From positions 14,550,183-14,614,182 of the forward strand of contig NC_034438.1 of the NCBI RefSeq assembly GCF_002078875.1: a stretch of 64,000 nucleotides of DNA, written 5' to 3'. The stretch comes from Numida meleagris. Taxonomy: Eukaryota > Chordata > Aves > Galliformes > Numididae. The position numbers and the translations under genes were made by a program. The notes under the pieces are model-generated. The model ran no database searches. It worked only from the letters and a program-made list of their open reading frames with translations, and was not told where the DNA came from. This document shows, in pieces, positions 11,172-23,225 of this stretch (its first letter is position 1; every line of letters begins with the position of its first letter).

Positions 11172-11550
11172 ATTTGTTTATCTTGGAGAAGAGAAGGCTC
11201 AAGGGAGATCTCATTGTGACGTTCCAGTACTTAAAGGGGAGCTTATATGCAGGAGAGAGACCAACTTTTCATAATGTTTCATAGTAATAGGACAAGGGAG
11301 AATGGCTTTAAACTAGATGAGAGTAGGTTTAGGTTAGATGTTAGGCAGAAATTCTTTATTCAGAGGGTGATGAGGCACTGGCATAGGCTGCCCAGAGAGC
11401 TGTGGATGCCTCATCCCTGGCGGTGTTCATGGTCAGATTGGATGGGGCCCTGGGCAGCCACCTGGTGGGTGGCAATCCTGCCCATTGTGGGAGGGTTGAA
11501 TCAGGATGATTTTTAAGGTCCCTTCTGACCTGAAAAGAATGTTAGAATCT
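11172..11550 (+). mobile_element. CR1 LINE 3' part
   Basis: It matches the CR1 C-terminal region from LFILEKRRLKGDL-like sequence. It continues through YLKGSLYAGERPTF-like, NRTRENGFKL, MRHWHRLPREL and the 3' UTR GGTGGGTGGCAATCCTGCCC. The final ATTCTATG tail is decayed (GAATGTTAGAATCTTA). Frameshifts are present and no catalytic region is retained. Confidence 0.93.
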
Positions 11551-11675
11551 TAAAATATCTACATTATGGTTATCATCTCCATCACAGAGGTCATTTTAAT
11601 GACGTAACATACATACTGGCTGCACTAGAGATGGTATTTCTTTCCCAATTTCTTATTCTTTCTCATATCTGTTTT

Positions 11676-12204
11676 TGTCAACGGTTTACGGGTGTTTGGC
11701 CCGGTTCCATGACGAAGGGGACGGGGGATCCACGGGTCCCCGCCCCGGGAAAAGGGAAAAGGGGAAAAGGGTAAGGAGATGGCCTTGAGAGCAAAGAACA
11801 GCGGCAACAATCTGAGGAGAAACAAACTAATTTACTAAATAAGATATCAGAATGCAAAACAACACACTATAATACAATATAATTACAATTTAAGCTGATA
11901 AATCCAATACAGAGAGAGAGAATGTCCCAAAATCAAGGTAGGCCTTACTCTACTACCAACAATAAGACGGCTGGAGAGCGAGGTGCTGCCGGGATGAGAG
12001 ACGGTGGGAAAAGGGATGAGGTCTTGTGATCTGCAAGTTTTTATACTGCGAGCTTTTATCTTTTCCCTCTGGCTGGAAAATGGTAACAGAGGAGCAAAGT
12101 ACCGTGGGGAATGTAGTAGTCCTTCTCTTCTGAGAACCAGGTACATTCATTACATGATGTTATGATGTGGAGTACCAATAACCGAAAATCATAAAACCAT
12201 GACA
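11676..12204 (-). mobile_element. Complete solo ERV LTR, 529 bp
   Basis: On the minus strand the element starts TGTCATGGTTTTATGATTTT and ends AAACCGTTGACA, giving TG...CA termini. The flanks are GTTTT (11671-11675) and TTTTT (12205-12209), a 4-bp TTTT match or a 5-bp duplication with one mismatch. A TATA box (TATAAAAA, minus strand) lies at 12045-12038. A G/C-rich stretch at 11715-11775 lies near the 3' end. It is the same family as the LTR at 1-503 but in the other orientation, with few differences seen by eye. No internal retroviral sequence adjoins it. Confidence 0.9.
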
Positions 12205-13454
12205 TTTTTAGTTCCAAACATCTTTCCCACTCTTATTGTGATAAAGGAAAAGGAAATATAAAGGCATCATCCAGACCCCAGTGAATGATTCTGATGGATG
12301 AAGAATACACTTCCTTTGTTTATGGAATCAGGTGTGATAGAAGAGAGGAGAAAATAATAAAAGGAAAGCAAATAGAGGATATCTGTAGAAGGATGGAGAG
12401 TTCAATGAAGCAAAAGGTTTTTAGAATTTTCTTGATTTTTCACAGTGGACATCTATGGGACAATGACCAAATCTCTGATCCGGGTTATATGAACTCATGA
12501 AAACTTGAAAAGTAGTATTAATACTTTTCTCTCATCTTTGAGCCATGAATCTTACTGATTTTAGCTTCTCCAGCATGAATGTGTTGTTTTCGAGAAATGA
12601 GGTTTTTAGTGCAGCTATATTCAGTGTAACTGCATGCACTTAGGCACCAGTTCCATTAAACCTGATGTAAACATGTTTCATTGATGCTTCACAATGCTCG
12701 CTGTAAATGACAGGAAAAAAATGCCAAGCAGACAGGTATTATCTGTTTTACTCTTTTTATCCCTACTATTGAGCATCAGGAATATGATGAAAATAGGACC
12801 ATGCATTTACTGTAGAGAGTGAATGTACTGATTTGGCATGAAAAACCATTTATTTTTTCAAAGGTGACATTTTATTTCTCTCTTTATTGGAGTGTTTCTC
12901 TTGTGTTACTGGTGCTGAGTTCTATGAGAGTGGGACTAAAGAAGGTACCGCCAGAATATTTGCATATTAATTTTTCCTGCAGGAACTGTAAAAGCTAGTA
13001 GTTATACAACAGAGGAAAGACTATTTAGCACAGAGTTGCCTCTACCAAATTAACTATTGTGAATAAAGTGTATCTGGCATGATAATCCTAAGTATATGTC
13101 CTTTAAATTCAGTTTCCTCAGAGAATATATCACTGGCATTTTCCATTTCTGAGTCCAATATTTGCCTTTACCTGGAGTCTTCAAAGTAGTTTGGATCACT
13201 AGAGTCTAAGAATAAAATCTTAATTCACTTGGAATTCTATCTACCTAAATAATATCCCTTAGATGTGGATTGCTGCATGATCATGTGACTTCTGCAGGAG
13301 TAAAGTGATCTTGTAGAGATGGGGTCCAGTTGGGAAAGAGATGTAAACAGATAGTGCTTATAAGCTGTATATGTCTGAATTAGACTGTGAACTCCATGTT
13401 GTACCTATCAAAGAGAGATAACACTAGACAAATCTGATAATTTTCGTTGATAAA
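12205..13454. other. Unique noncoding DNA
   Basis: AT-rich, nothing recognised. Confidence 0.6.
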
Positions 13455-13930
13455 ATAAGACCATGTTAGACAGGGGAAATGAAGTAGATGTAATCTGTCT
13501 GGATCTCAGTAAAGCATTTGATGTGGCAATCACCATTTGAAAGGGAGAAGATAGGGATTAGTGCATGGATTGTAAGGAAGATAAGAGACGGGCTAGAGCA
13601 GAGACACAACTGTTTGTATTGAAAGTGAAAGAGGGACGTTACCATTGAAATATGAGAACAACTCAAGGAACTGAGCTTGTCTAACATTTCCATTTATGAA
13701 TTGCTTGAAAAATAGCAACTGACAAATTCATCAAGATTTACACAGATTTTAAAAGAATCATTTAAAAAAGAGAGAAAAAAGGAAAAAAATGTGAATGTAA
13801 TACTAAAGCAATCAAATAAAAGTCTCTGAGAGAGTTTGCACATTTTAGTAATAGAATGGGATTAAATTTTAAAGCGTCAAGCAAAAAGATTTAGGAATTA
13901 ACAAGAATTTATGTTACAAACTTAGTGCTT
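13455..13930 (+). mobile_element. Ancient CR1 reverse transcriptase remnant
   Basis: Translation of 13467-13530 gives GNEVDVICLDLSKAFDV, matching the RT palm motif of CR1 ([11 protein letters not shown]). This is followed by an IVRKIRDGLEQR block equivalent to the CR1 WVKHWL...RSQR region. Downstream, a DKFIKIYTDF segment could be the decayed FADD region, and RFRN/KNLCYKL-like sequence the later part. Identity fades after about 13700. It is heavily mutated and older than the other CR1 copies, except the scraps at 2888, 29511 and 56722. Confidence 0.6.
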
Positions 13931-14976
13931 TCATTTGCAAATGGCAAGGCGGTGAGCTCAGTAGTTAAGGGAAGATTTATTTCACCTAGCTTTAGCCATC
14001 TACAAACTAGTGGGAAACTTCCACACACCAGAGGATAAATCATGCATTCTTAATATATATGTCCAAGATATGGGAAATGTGATATTGTTCCTGCCAAGAG
14101 AGAGGCCAGAGGCTGAGGACATGCCACATTCCCCATTGTGGCTGCCATTAGGTCTATCAGAGAAGTGCGTGGAGGGAAACAGGCACTCTGACAGTATGAG
14201 TGATCAGCAATAACTGAATGGGTAAGGATATCAAGTTGAAGGGGGGGACATACTAACACATCTACTTTTTTTCCTGTAAAAGCTTGCTAAAAAGATGAAT
14301 GAGGGAATGTTGGGGAAGGTTAGAAACTTCTACCAAAAAGAATTGGCAATTATTTATCAGAAAGAGTGTTGGATGGACACTGCCATTGCTGTACTGACAT
14401 TGTATCTCAGAAGAGGCACACTGACAGGCTGGAAAGAAAGGTGTAAATGGGAGTCCATCTAGATTGACATGCCAGAAAGTCTCCCATCACAGAACTAGAT
14501 GAAAGGTGAGAGCATTGCAGAATGCTTGTGAATCTTTGTAACTTGTTTTGTTTTTTTTTTTCCTTTAGAGAATTTTCTAAGTTTAATTCCTAAATTTCCT
14601 GCTGTATTTCCCCAGAGAGTCAGAATATCACCTTGTAGCTGAGCTCTGTGAGATCACAGAGAGGATCAAAAGAGTGATGAGGCTGTCAGAGAGTGCCTTG
14701 CACCAGGAAAAGGGTCCTGTGAGTGGCTGTGGGCAATGCCACCATGCACTATCTAGATTCAGCCAGAATCTCAGATTCAGGATTAGAGTCACGTCAGAAA
14801 AACTTTCAGAGGATATCCCAGACAGTACTGGGTCACTTTGCAGTATTGCTCAGGAAGTATTCATAATTAATACATTGTCAGAGTGATGGATCATAATTAT
14901 AATTTTTCTTAATTCCTTTCCGGTTTTTGTGAATGTTATGGGCACATCCTGCTGAAGTCATGTAATTCCAGTGTCA
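13931..14976. other. Unique noncoding DNA
   Basis: No gene or repeat family recognised. A T run at 14550-14562 precedes CCTTTAG. Confidence 0.55.
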
Positions 14977-15510
14977 GGTTATCCTGGTTTCATCTGGAGT
15001 AGACTTAACTTTCTTCCTCGTACCTAGTTTGGTTCAGTGTCTTGGATTTAGGATGAGAATGCAGTTGATTCCATTACAATCTGTTGTTGCTGAGCAGTGT
15101 TTACATAGATCCAAGGACGTTTCAGTTTCTCACACTGCCCTGCCAGCGAGGGGTTGGGTGTGCACAAAGAGCTGGGAGGGGACAGAACCAGAACAGCTGA
15201 CCCCCAAACTGCCAAAGGGATGTTCCATCCTTTCGGTGTTACGCTGAAAGATAAAACAGGGGTGGCTGCTGCTGCCTGGGGACTAGCTAAGCATCGCTCA
15301 GTGGATGGTGAACAACTGTCCATCACTTGTTTTGTATACTCTTATATTACTTATTACCATCATCATCCCTTCTTTTTCTGTCTCACTAAACTGTCTTTAT
15401 CTCAGCCCATGAATTTTACCTTTTTCCCAGCTCTCTTCCCTATCCCACCCAGTGGAGGAGTGAGCAAACAGTTGTGAGGTGTTTGGCTGCCTGTCACGTT
15501 ACACAACATA
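14977..15510 (+). mobile_element. ERVL-type solo LTR, diverged
   Basis: It starts near GGTTATCCTGGTTTCATCTGG. It keeps the family landmarks in order: AGTAGACTTAACTTTCTTCC, TTGTTGCTGAGCAGTGTTTA, GAGCTGGGAGGGGACAGAAC, CAGCTGACCCCCAAACTGCC, GGGATGTTCCATCC, CTGTCTTTATCTCAGCCCAT and CCACCCAGTGGAGGAGTGAG. No internal sequence follows. The same family occurs at 3229-4893 (minus) and 32544-33512 (plus). Confidence 0.85.
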
Positions 15511-18500
15511 AGTTCACTGGAGTGAACATAATATCTCTGGAGAGGCTTCAGTCAGTCCTTTCAAAGGATAAGAACCATTATGAGCCATGAAACTAATTCT
15601 GCAAAATGAGTCTAATACAGTCCTGCCTTCCACTGGGATCAAGTCCTGCTGATGCATCAGGGTACTGTCCAGAACAGAGAAAACCACTACTCTTAGTTAA
15701 AAATGAGATTACTGCAAATATTCATTGTATCTCATTTTTAGATTCTGGTTCAGCTGTGAGCCAGAATCTGTGCAATGGAAGTGTGAATTTTGGTAAATGT
15801 AGTGATGAAAACTAGCAAAGTTTTTAAGTAACAATTCCAAGGAGATCTGAGGAGACCTCTCCCCTCCCTGAGCTTTAGAAGCTGTTCAGTGTAAATGTCA
15901 GTAGGGTCAGGGTGGACGTTCGCATTGTGGATGTGCTCAGGGGCATGTTAGTTCCACCATATGCTACCACCAGCAGGTGTGATGATGAAGAGGAGCATCC
16001 CAGAGCCCATACAGAGCTCCTATATGAGCACGAGCACCAGCACCAGTGTGCACAGCTAGAGCTGTGCTCTGAGATGTAGGGACAGCAACCGATGGAGGGT
16101 TGCATGCAGACCCATGTAGATCAGCATGTTCCCATCCCAGGTGGTGTAATGAGGCTGATCGAGAAATAAGGTTTAAATGCTTGATTTGTTTTAGCTTTCC
16201 TGTTGACTCACATAAATCCCAAGGAGAATTTAATTTGCAGGTGTGAGTCCAATTACATGAAAGGTGTTGACGGTACCACTACTCATCCTGCCAACAGCTA
16301 TGTACAATTCCCATTAAGGACTCTGCTCTCTAAGAACAGGACTTGTGTTTTGTTATGGCATTTTTTTGTGCGTCTGTATTTATTTTTTTCCCTCCATCTG
16401 TGCTCTTTAAACAGGAAGCTCTTTTAAAAAGAGCTCCTCTTACAGATGTGCATTTGCCTGTTGGTTTATCTGACTGTAAAAATAAAATGGCTTTGCTTTA
16501 GGAGTGTAAATCTTACAGGAAAATCGTGTAAGTTCAATGTCTTAAAAATAACTATTGTAATAGAATCAAATATTGAATGCTGAGCCTTGTGATTTACAGT
16601 GAATTCTGGCTCCATTTGAATTAAAATTGAATAAAAACATATTAATTTCCTTATTTTTCTTAAAAATTCAGTTTACTTTGTAAATGGTCATATGAATAGC
16701 TATTGACAATTTTACTTCAATTGCAACATATAGACCAATTCAGTATATTGCTAAATAAAGTCCTATAATCCTTCAATTTTCATTTTCTTAATGATGGAGA
16801 TATGTCTCACATTTGAACTGGTTTTAAAAAAATAATCTGACATATTTTGCTATCTTAAAACCTCTTTTTATGGCAATCACAATTGGTAACATTTATAAGG
16901 AGTTCACATTTTAAATGCATGTTTTATATAACCTTAAATTTTTAATATTCTGTAGATCTTTAGTATAATAAAACAGCATTCTGTTCCAATAATTTATGTT
17001 TCAGCAATAAAAATCAAACAGATTTTAAAACATGCCTGGAAAAGTTGGAGACTCTTTTAATTAACTAAAAGGTGAAGGTCTGTGCTTTTGCTGAATAGAT
17101 ATTTTTTTAAAAGCAGTGGATTAATCATCATTAAACCATCTTCTAATTTACAGCATGACATCTCATAAAGAGAGATCCTCCAAGCCTTTTGTGCACAAAC
17201 ACAACCAGGAAAAAAAAAGATTTGAATGGAGAGATAGAAGATACTCGGGATCAGTGAAAGGAAAAGAAGTAAACCCATGAGGAAGAGAAAATAGTGCTTA
17301 GGGAGCTGCTTGGTACCTTCTGCATCTGTGATGAGATTGTTTCTTTAGAAAAGAAAAATCTCAAGATGGCTTTTTATCTGGAACTGAGCTGAGGGATCTG
17401 CCTTCACTGGTCTTGTAAAGTGTTCAGGTGGTGTTTGTTGTGCATGGTGTGTAGCCGTCTCTTTAATATTTTCCTTTATAAAGTTCTTAGTCACTGAGGG
17501 GAAATACAGCAAGTAAACATAGCAGCTGCACTCCACAGCTCCACTTGTACTTGCAACAAAGATGTGTTGTAAAAATCAGAGCATAAGTATTTGCAAATCT
17601 AACACAAGAAAAATATATGCTTAGATAGGGTACTAGATGACACAGTACATGCAAAACACAGAAAACATCTAATGAAGGTGAGTTAGAATAATGAACTTTA
17701 ACTTCAAACTCTGAAAATTCTACTTTTATCTGTTTAAATTCTGGAAAACAGAAAATAGCACTGAACATGTCTTGAACTCTCTCCTCTCCTGCCTACATTG
17801 TCTTCTTCAAATATTTATCTTTATTCTTCCTTGTGACACATCTGCTACCCTTCCCCCTTTTCCTTCCCTGGCTTTCCATTGTCTGACAACCTGATACTGA
17901 CACTTCAGAGCAGGGAAAGGGCAGAGATAAACAGAAACATCTGACATTCAACACACACCAGTGGGGCTCAGCTGGGCTTCCTCACCTCAGAGCCAGCAGT
18001 GAAATCTCCATCCCTTGATTTTCAGATCCCTTTTGGATCTATGAAGAAGATTTCATTTCTGTTTCACATATCTGTGGGATGCTTCTTGCAATTCAGCGCA
18101 CTACAGGATGGAGCAGAGGTTACCTGTATCACCACCTGAGAGTTTCTTTCCCTCGAATAAATCATGCACCTAGTAACATCATAATGAAGAACTGAGTCCC
18201 TTTTTCCTACAAATAGTCACTGTGGGAAATGGTCTATTAACATTAGTTTGAGGACCTTAGATAGCAGATTATATATATTATTTGCAGATAAAAATATTTT
18301 GCAGGATTGGTATAATCAGTGGAGATTTTGCATCTATGAATAAGTATGGCCAAATATTTTTATAAGTGTGTGACTAGAACGATGTGGCAATCATAAATAA
18401 AATAATCACCATGATACCAGAGGGTCATCTGCTGTTTTTTACTGCTGAGAACAAATACATTCCAGAAATTTCTTTTTCAGTGTAAGCCCCAATTCTACTG

Positions 18501-21365
18501 AAAAAACAGTTGTGTTTTTATCTACCTTTATCTATCCTTTTCCTTCCTCCAATTTAGATCTATTACACCGAAAGAAAGTTCTTAGGGAAAATTAGCAGGT
18601 GTTTATACTTGAATCATTTACATCATTTACAAGAAATACTAGTACAGTAACACTAAACTGTGGTTCAAAATATGGCTTGAATCTCTTTTTCCTAAACATT
18701 CAAAATACTGCGTGTGAGCATTTTCTTCCAGTATCCTAACAAGCTGTCCTCAGTCTGCACAGTTGAGTCAACATTTTCCAACATCTTTGTCTTTCAGCAC
18801 ATTTTTTTTTATGTCAGTCGGGAAGAAAAGATAAAATTTGGCTCAGACCTGGATCATTACAGCTCACCAGGGGGTTAGTCTCTGCTGATATGCTATAAAA
18901 TGTTTTTATATGACCTTAGGGAGGCAGATTTGCTTGCACTTGATCTGGTTATTGTGACTTCATTAGACTAATGCAGTGTGTTTTCCATCTGCAGCTATTT
19001 TGTTGACTATCCCAGCTTGCTGAAACGAGTTCTTGTCTTCACCCAAGTGGCATTCTTGCCTGACCTGAAGATTCTGGATTTTTCTGCAATGGGGAGAGTT
19101 GTTAAAGGAAATAAGGCACATCCCCAAAATTATACTGGATACACTGCAAAGCTTCGCAATTGCTGGACAGGCTGTGGAAAGTTTGAGTTCTTCACAGATG
19201 TGAGATTCTGCATGAAACAGAAGAGACACACCAAATTACAGTGAAGAACAGAGATCCTGAAAATGCTCTGCAAGGGAATTCACCCTACCTATTTTTTGGT
19301 GCTTGAGAAGTGTGGTTGCTCTTATTAAGCCCCTTAGGAAAGAGAAAACTTGTTCAGGGAGGGATTCTGAGTGTTTACACTAACATCTTGAATATATGCC
19401 TCAGACTCAGAACTACCCTCCTGAGTTAATTACTATTGGTCAGTATGGACGCTAGCACTCAGATAGCAGTTTTTGACATTGAATTTTCAGTAGAGGAAAG
19501 TACTGCATGCCCATTAGCGGTAGGATATTCCCGTGAAGACTGCAGAAGGCATTACATCCAATAATCTTTTTTTTTTGCTGCTTGGGTAAAGTATTCATAA
19601 CCTGTGCCCTTTCATGGGTAAACTAAACCAGTGGTGTAGAAAAAACTATAACTGCTGAAGTAACTTAGAAGAAGATTCATGATTTAAGTCAAATCTCATG
19701 TGCATTAAAACATATTTTTTGACTTTATAACACAATCTGTACTAATAGAGTAAAAATCCCATTATTGTATAGCATTGAAGTCTAAGGTGTCTTTGCTGGA
19801 AGTATGACAGAAAATGTAGGTAAGTAAGCTTAAATTTGCTGAGCTTTACCGTATTCCCATATGGATATCTTGTTCATTAGTGCCTCAGAGGTCCCTAATG
19901 ATTCCTTTAATTGTCCAAGATTAATGGCTACTTAATAGCTACTATTTATGGCAGGATAGTATTTAAGCCATATTCTTTTTCAAACTGAGCACTTACAGCT
20001 ATTTCAGATGTGTCTAGTCACTTATACTAGTTGAATGTCTTAACTGTCTACTTTTTCTGCACTTTAAATTGATGTTTGTTGCTATCCTTATCAATGCAGC
20101 CAATGGTGTTAGCACCCTGACAAAAGAGTTAGTATTCATTCCCAAAGAGTCAGTCCATCTAAATAAGTTCAGGTGTGAATGTGAACGAGATTACCTACAT
20201 AGTTCTTGATTCACAGTTGCATGTATACAGTTTCTGCTAAGATCATCAAGAAATTATTTTGTCATTTATTATTTCAGTGGGCATGCAGTCAGGGAAAACA
20301 AAAAGTACTTTAATGTGAAAAAAAATGAAGAGTAATATGTTATCAAGCCCTCAGTCCTAAAATTCATCTGGAATCTACAACTCCAAGTCACTACCTGTTA
20401 GCTGTGAAAACTGCTTTATTTATTAAGACAATTAAATACCTAATGCTTAATAACTTATCACATATAATAACTTAGCTAAATATGAGTAACGATTAGTCAA
20501 TGGATTATTAATATTTATGCCCTGAAAACTGGAGTTAGTTGTACATTGCATTACTCTTTTTCTTTTTGTGTAAATGACTTGTGGTGACCTACAAAGGTAG
20601 AAATAATGAAATTCTTGCTGACTCACTTGGATAGTTTTAACAGTTTCTGAGTTCAGTGACAGACAGGAATACTGTAATGTTTTGGTGATATCCGCTCAAA
20701 TTTGAAGTAATAAGTCACTTGATCTATAGGTCTTCAACATTGAAATATGTGAGAAAGCTTCTTATAATGTATGAAAGATGTGAAAAAAGGAGGTAAAGCA
20801 TCAAGTCTCCTGTGTAACGTTGTCCAGATCTGAAGCAGCTTTATGTTCTTTCCAGAGTAAATTAAGTGGAACACTTAAAGCCCCACTTTTTGTAAAAAAG
20901 TGTCCAGACAAACACAGTGATGATGAACCATTCTACACAGTTTTCCTGAGTGTCCTTGTATAAACAGCTATAACGGACTGACCTATTGCCGAGTGTTGGT
21001 TGTGTAATTGTCCCTACTAAATATGAATGAGCTTTGACACTGGCTGTGATATCCTACTGGGACTCATTATCAAAAATCATTTCGTTTTTACTCTGCATGG
21101 TCTCCTCTAATAAGTATTCCACACATGGCATCCTATCCTGTTCAGGTCAGGTAAGCGTTATCCTACTCAATGGTAGGATCAGTAACTTCATCATGATCTC
21201 TGTTATAGCTTTACTGGCATTGTGCAAAGAACAAAAGTTAGAGTCAAGCTGTCGGTATCATGGTAGAGGAATTGTGTTTATAGCAAACATTTTAGTCATG
21301 TAGAAGACAGAGAAACTACAATACCATATTCTACAAGAATCTGCAGCAGAGATAATAGCACTGTT

Positions 21366-21445
21366 TATACATATAAATGCATATGTATATATCAATATTT
21401 TAAATATATTTAAAAATATATACTACATATATATATGTATCTGTA
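21366..21445. repeat. TA-rich low-complexity repeat
   Basis: Alternating TATATA and ATGTATAT units with interruptions, an imperfect (TA)n microsatellite. Confidence 0.75.
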
Positions 21446-21544
21446 CAGTGCTAGGATTTATGTTTTTGTCTGAGATTGTTAGTTGATCCTGTAGTGTTAT
21501 AGCAGAGTAACTACAGTAGTGCTCCTGCTGGTAACAGACCACAA

Positions 21545-21581
21545 GCTTTGCAGTGAATCTGCAAAGCCTCAGCACTGAGGC
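21545..21581. repeat. Two adjacent inverted repeats
   Basis: GCTTTGCAG (21545-21553) pairs with CTGCAAAGC (21559-21567) around a 5-base loop. CCTCAG (21568-21573) then pairs with CTGAGG (21576-21581) around 2 bases. The two hairpins are directly adjacent. Function unknown; it may be chance. Confidence 0.6.
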
Positions 21582-22899
21582 CTGGCAGGGTTCCTTCAGC
21601 TGAGCTTGTCTCAGCCTGCTTGGAACTTTGCTTGTACTTAATTTAACAACAATTTGTATTATGAACCATTTGCTATGACAAATTTATTTCATTTCTCTTC
21701 AAAGGATGTAATTTTATAAAGATAATAGAAACTGATGCCTTCTGAGTAGAATAAGATAACTGTAAGTCTGATGTAATGATATATAGTAGAGAAGCATGGA
21801 CATGGTATGACATAAGAGGCTGTGAGAGGTGCGGTCAGAGGTCTCATTGTACAGACATGGAGAACAGACTGGCACTGGAGAACTCCCAGCTGTGAGGTCT
21901 CACCAGTGTTTGGTTAAATAAATGCAACCCTGGAGCCGGGCAGAACAGGTTTAATAGAAACAGAGAAAAAAGAAAGGGTATGAGAAGTTAACATATGTAA
22001 AAAACATTATATGTAACAAATTGGAAGCAATATGGATTCACATAATTATGAGGAAAGTAGAAGCTGTAAAAAGCATGCTAGGAAAAAGAGGAATTACTCC
22101 AGAGAAATTCTAGACTAAGGAAGAGGAAGACATAAATATCAACAGCACAAGACAGGTGGAGAAGGTCACAGGACACTGTTACCATGTGTACACCCACCAC
22201 CACCAAACAGACCCTACCACAATTAGAACTCCAAGAAGCAATGATGCGGCTGCATAATACCAGAGAAAGGCATAGATAGTAGAAAGTATCTGTGTAGACT
22301 GGGTATTGCAATTTAAATCCCATTACTTTGAAACGTATTTTCTGTAATAGTGTTTCCTTTATTTTGTTTTCCTTTTTCCATTAAGAAATGAATCTTCACT
22401 ATTATATCTTGTTGAATACATTATTATGATTTCATTTATACAGATGATAAATTCCTAAATTTACCGATTAAGTGTGTTTTCAGTTTGCCCTTAGTAATCC
22501 TCCAATATCTGCTATAGAATGAGTTGGAAGAATTAATATATTTGATGTGACGCTGCATACTCAACTGTCAGAATCTAAGCAGGCTAACTTGGATGTTTTG
22601 AAGCAGTCAAATGGAAAATTAGAATTTATCCTATACATATCAAATTGTAATTGGCCACCAGGGTCACGATCTGATCTTCACAATGCAGTTCATTCATGTT
22701 TCAGTTTTGAATTAAAACTCGAGTGTGTTTCAACAGATTTGATTTTCATGGTCAATAAATTGGAGTGCCATAAAATACCGGTGTTCTCTGAGTGACACAA
22801 AAAACATGTCACCTTTGTAAAATCACACATTTTTTGATGGTTTAGTCAAGATATTTGCCATGAGCAATAATAGGCTTCCTAATTCCTAATCTGATTAAT

Positions 22900-23225
22900 G
22901 TATTAAATATCTCAAGGGAGGTGGGAGGCAAATGGATGGGGCCAGGCTCTTCTTGGTGATGTGTAGTCATAGGACTAGGAGCAACAGCCTAAAACTTGAG
23001 AAGAAGAAGTTCTCTACAGACATGTGGAAGGAATTCTTTACAGTAAGGGTGATAGAGCGCTGGAACAGGATGCCCAGAGAGGTTGTGGAGTCTCCTTCTG
23101 TGGAGATATTCAAGACCCATCTGGATGCCTACCTGTGCAACCTGTTGTAGGAAAGCTGCTTTGGAGGGTGTTGGACTCAGTGATCTCTTGAGATCCCTCC
23201 AACCCCTATGATTCTGTGATTCTGT
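22900..23225 (+). mobile_element. CR1 LINE 3' end
   Basis: It starts at the KYLKGGGRQMDGARLF block. It continues with HRTRSNSLKL, ERWNRMPREVVESPSVEIF, THLDAYLCNLL and the 3' UTR, ending CCCCTATGATTCTGTGATTCTGTG. It belongs to the same subfamily as the copy at 3540 (shared GGGRQMD and the CCTGTGCAACCTGTTGTAGG 3' UTR) and is less damaged. Only the C-terminal ORF2 part is present. Confidence 0.95.

Larger units (their letters stand above)
15511..22899. other. Unique noncoding DNA, 7.4 kb
   Basis: AT-rich with no recognised gene or interspersed repeat. It contains a short near-palindrome at 16416-16435 (AGCTCTTT ... AAAGAGCT) and a TA-rich low-complexity stretch at 21366-21445. Two adjacent hairpins lie at 21545-21581. 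A segment open on both strands lies at 18963-19244, is preceded by an acceptor-like CCATCTGCAG, and encodes no recognised protein. Confidence 0.55.

Noticed and set aside
1..12204. The two similar LTRs as ends of one provirus.
   Set aside because: They are in opposite orientation, each is a solo LTR, and what lies between is CR1, other LTRs and unique DNA rather than gag, pol or env.
16416..16435. The near-palindrome AGCTCTTT...AAAGAGCT as a regulatory site.
   Set aside because: It is short and AT-rich in the middle; palindromes of this size are expected by chance in 64 kb.
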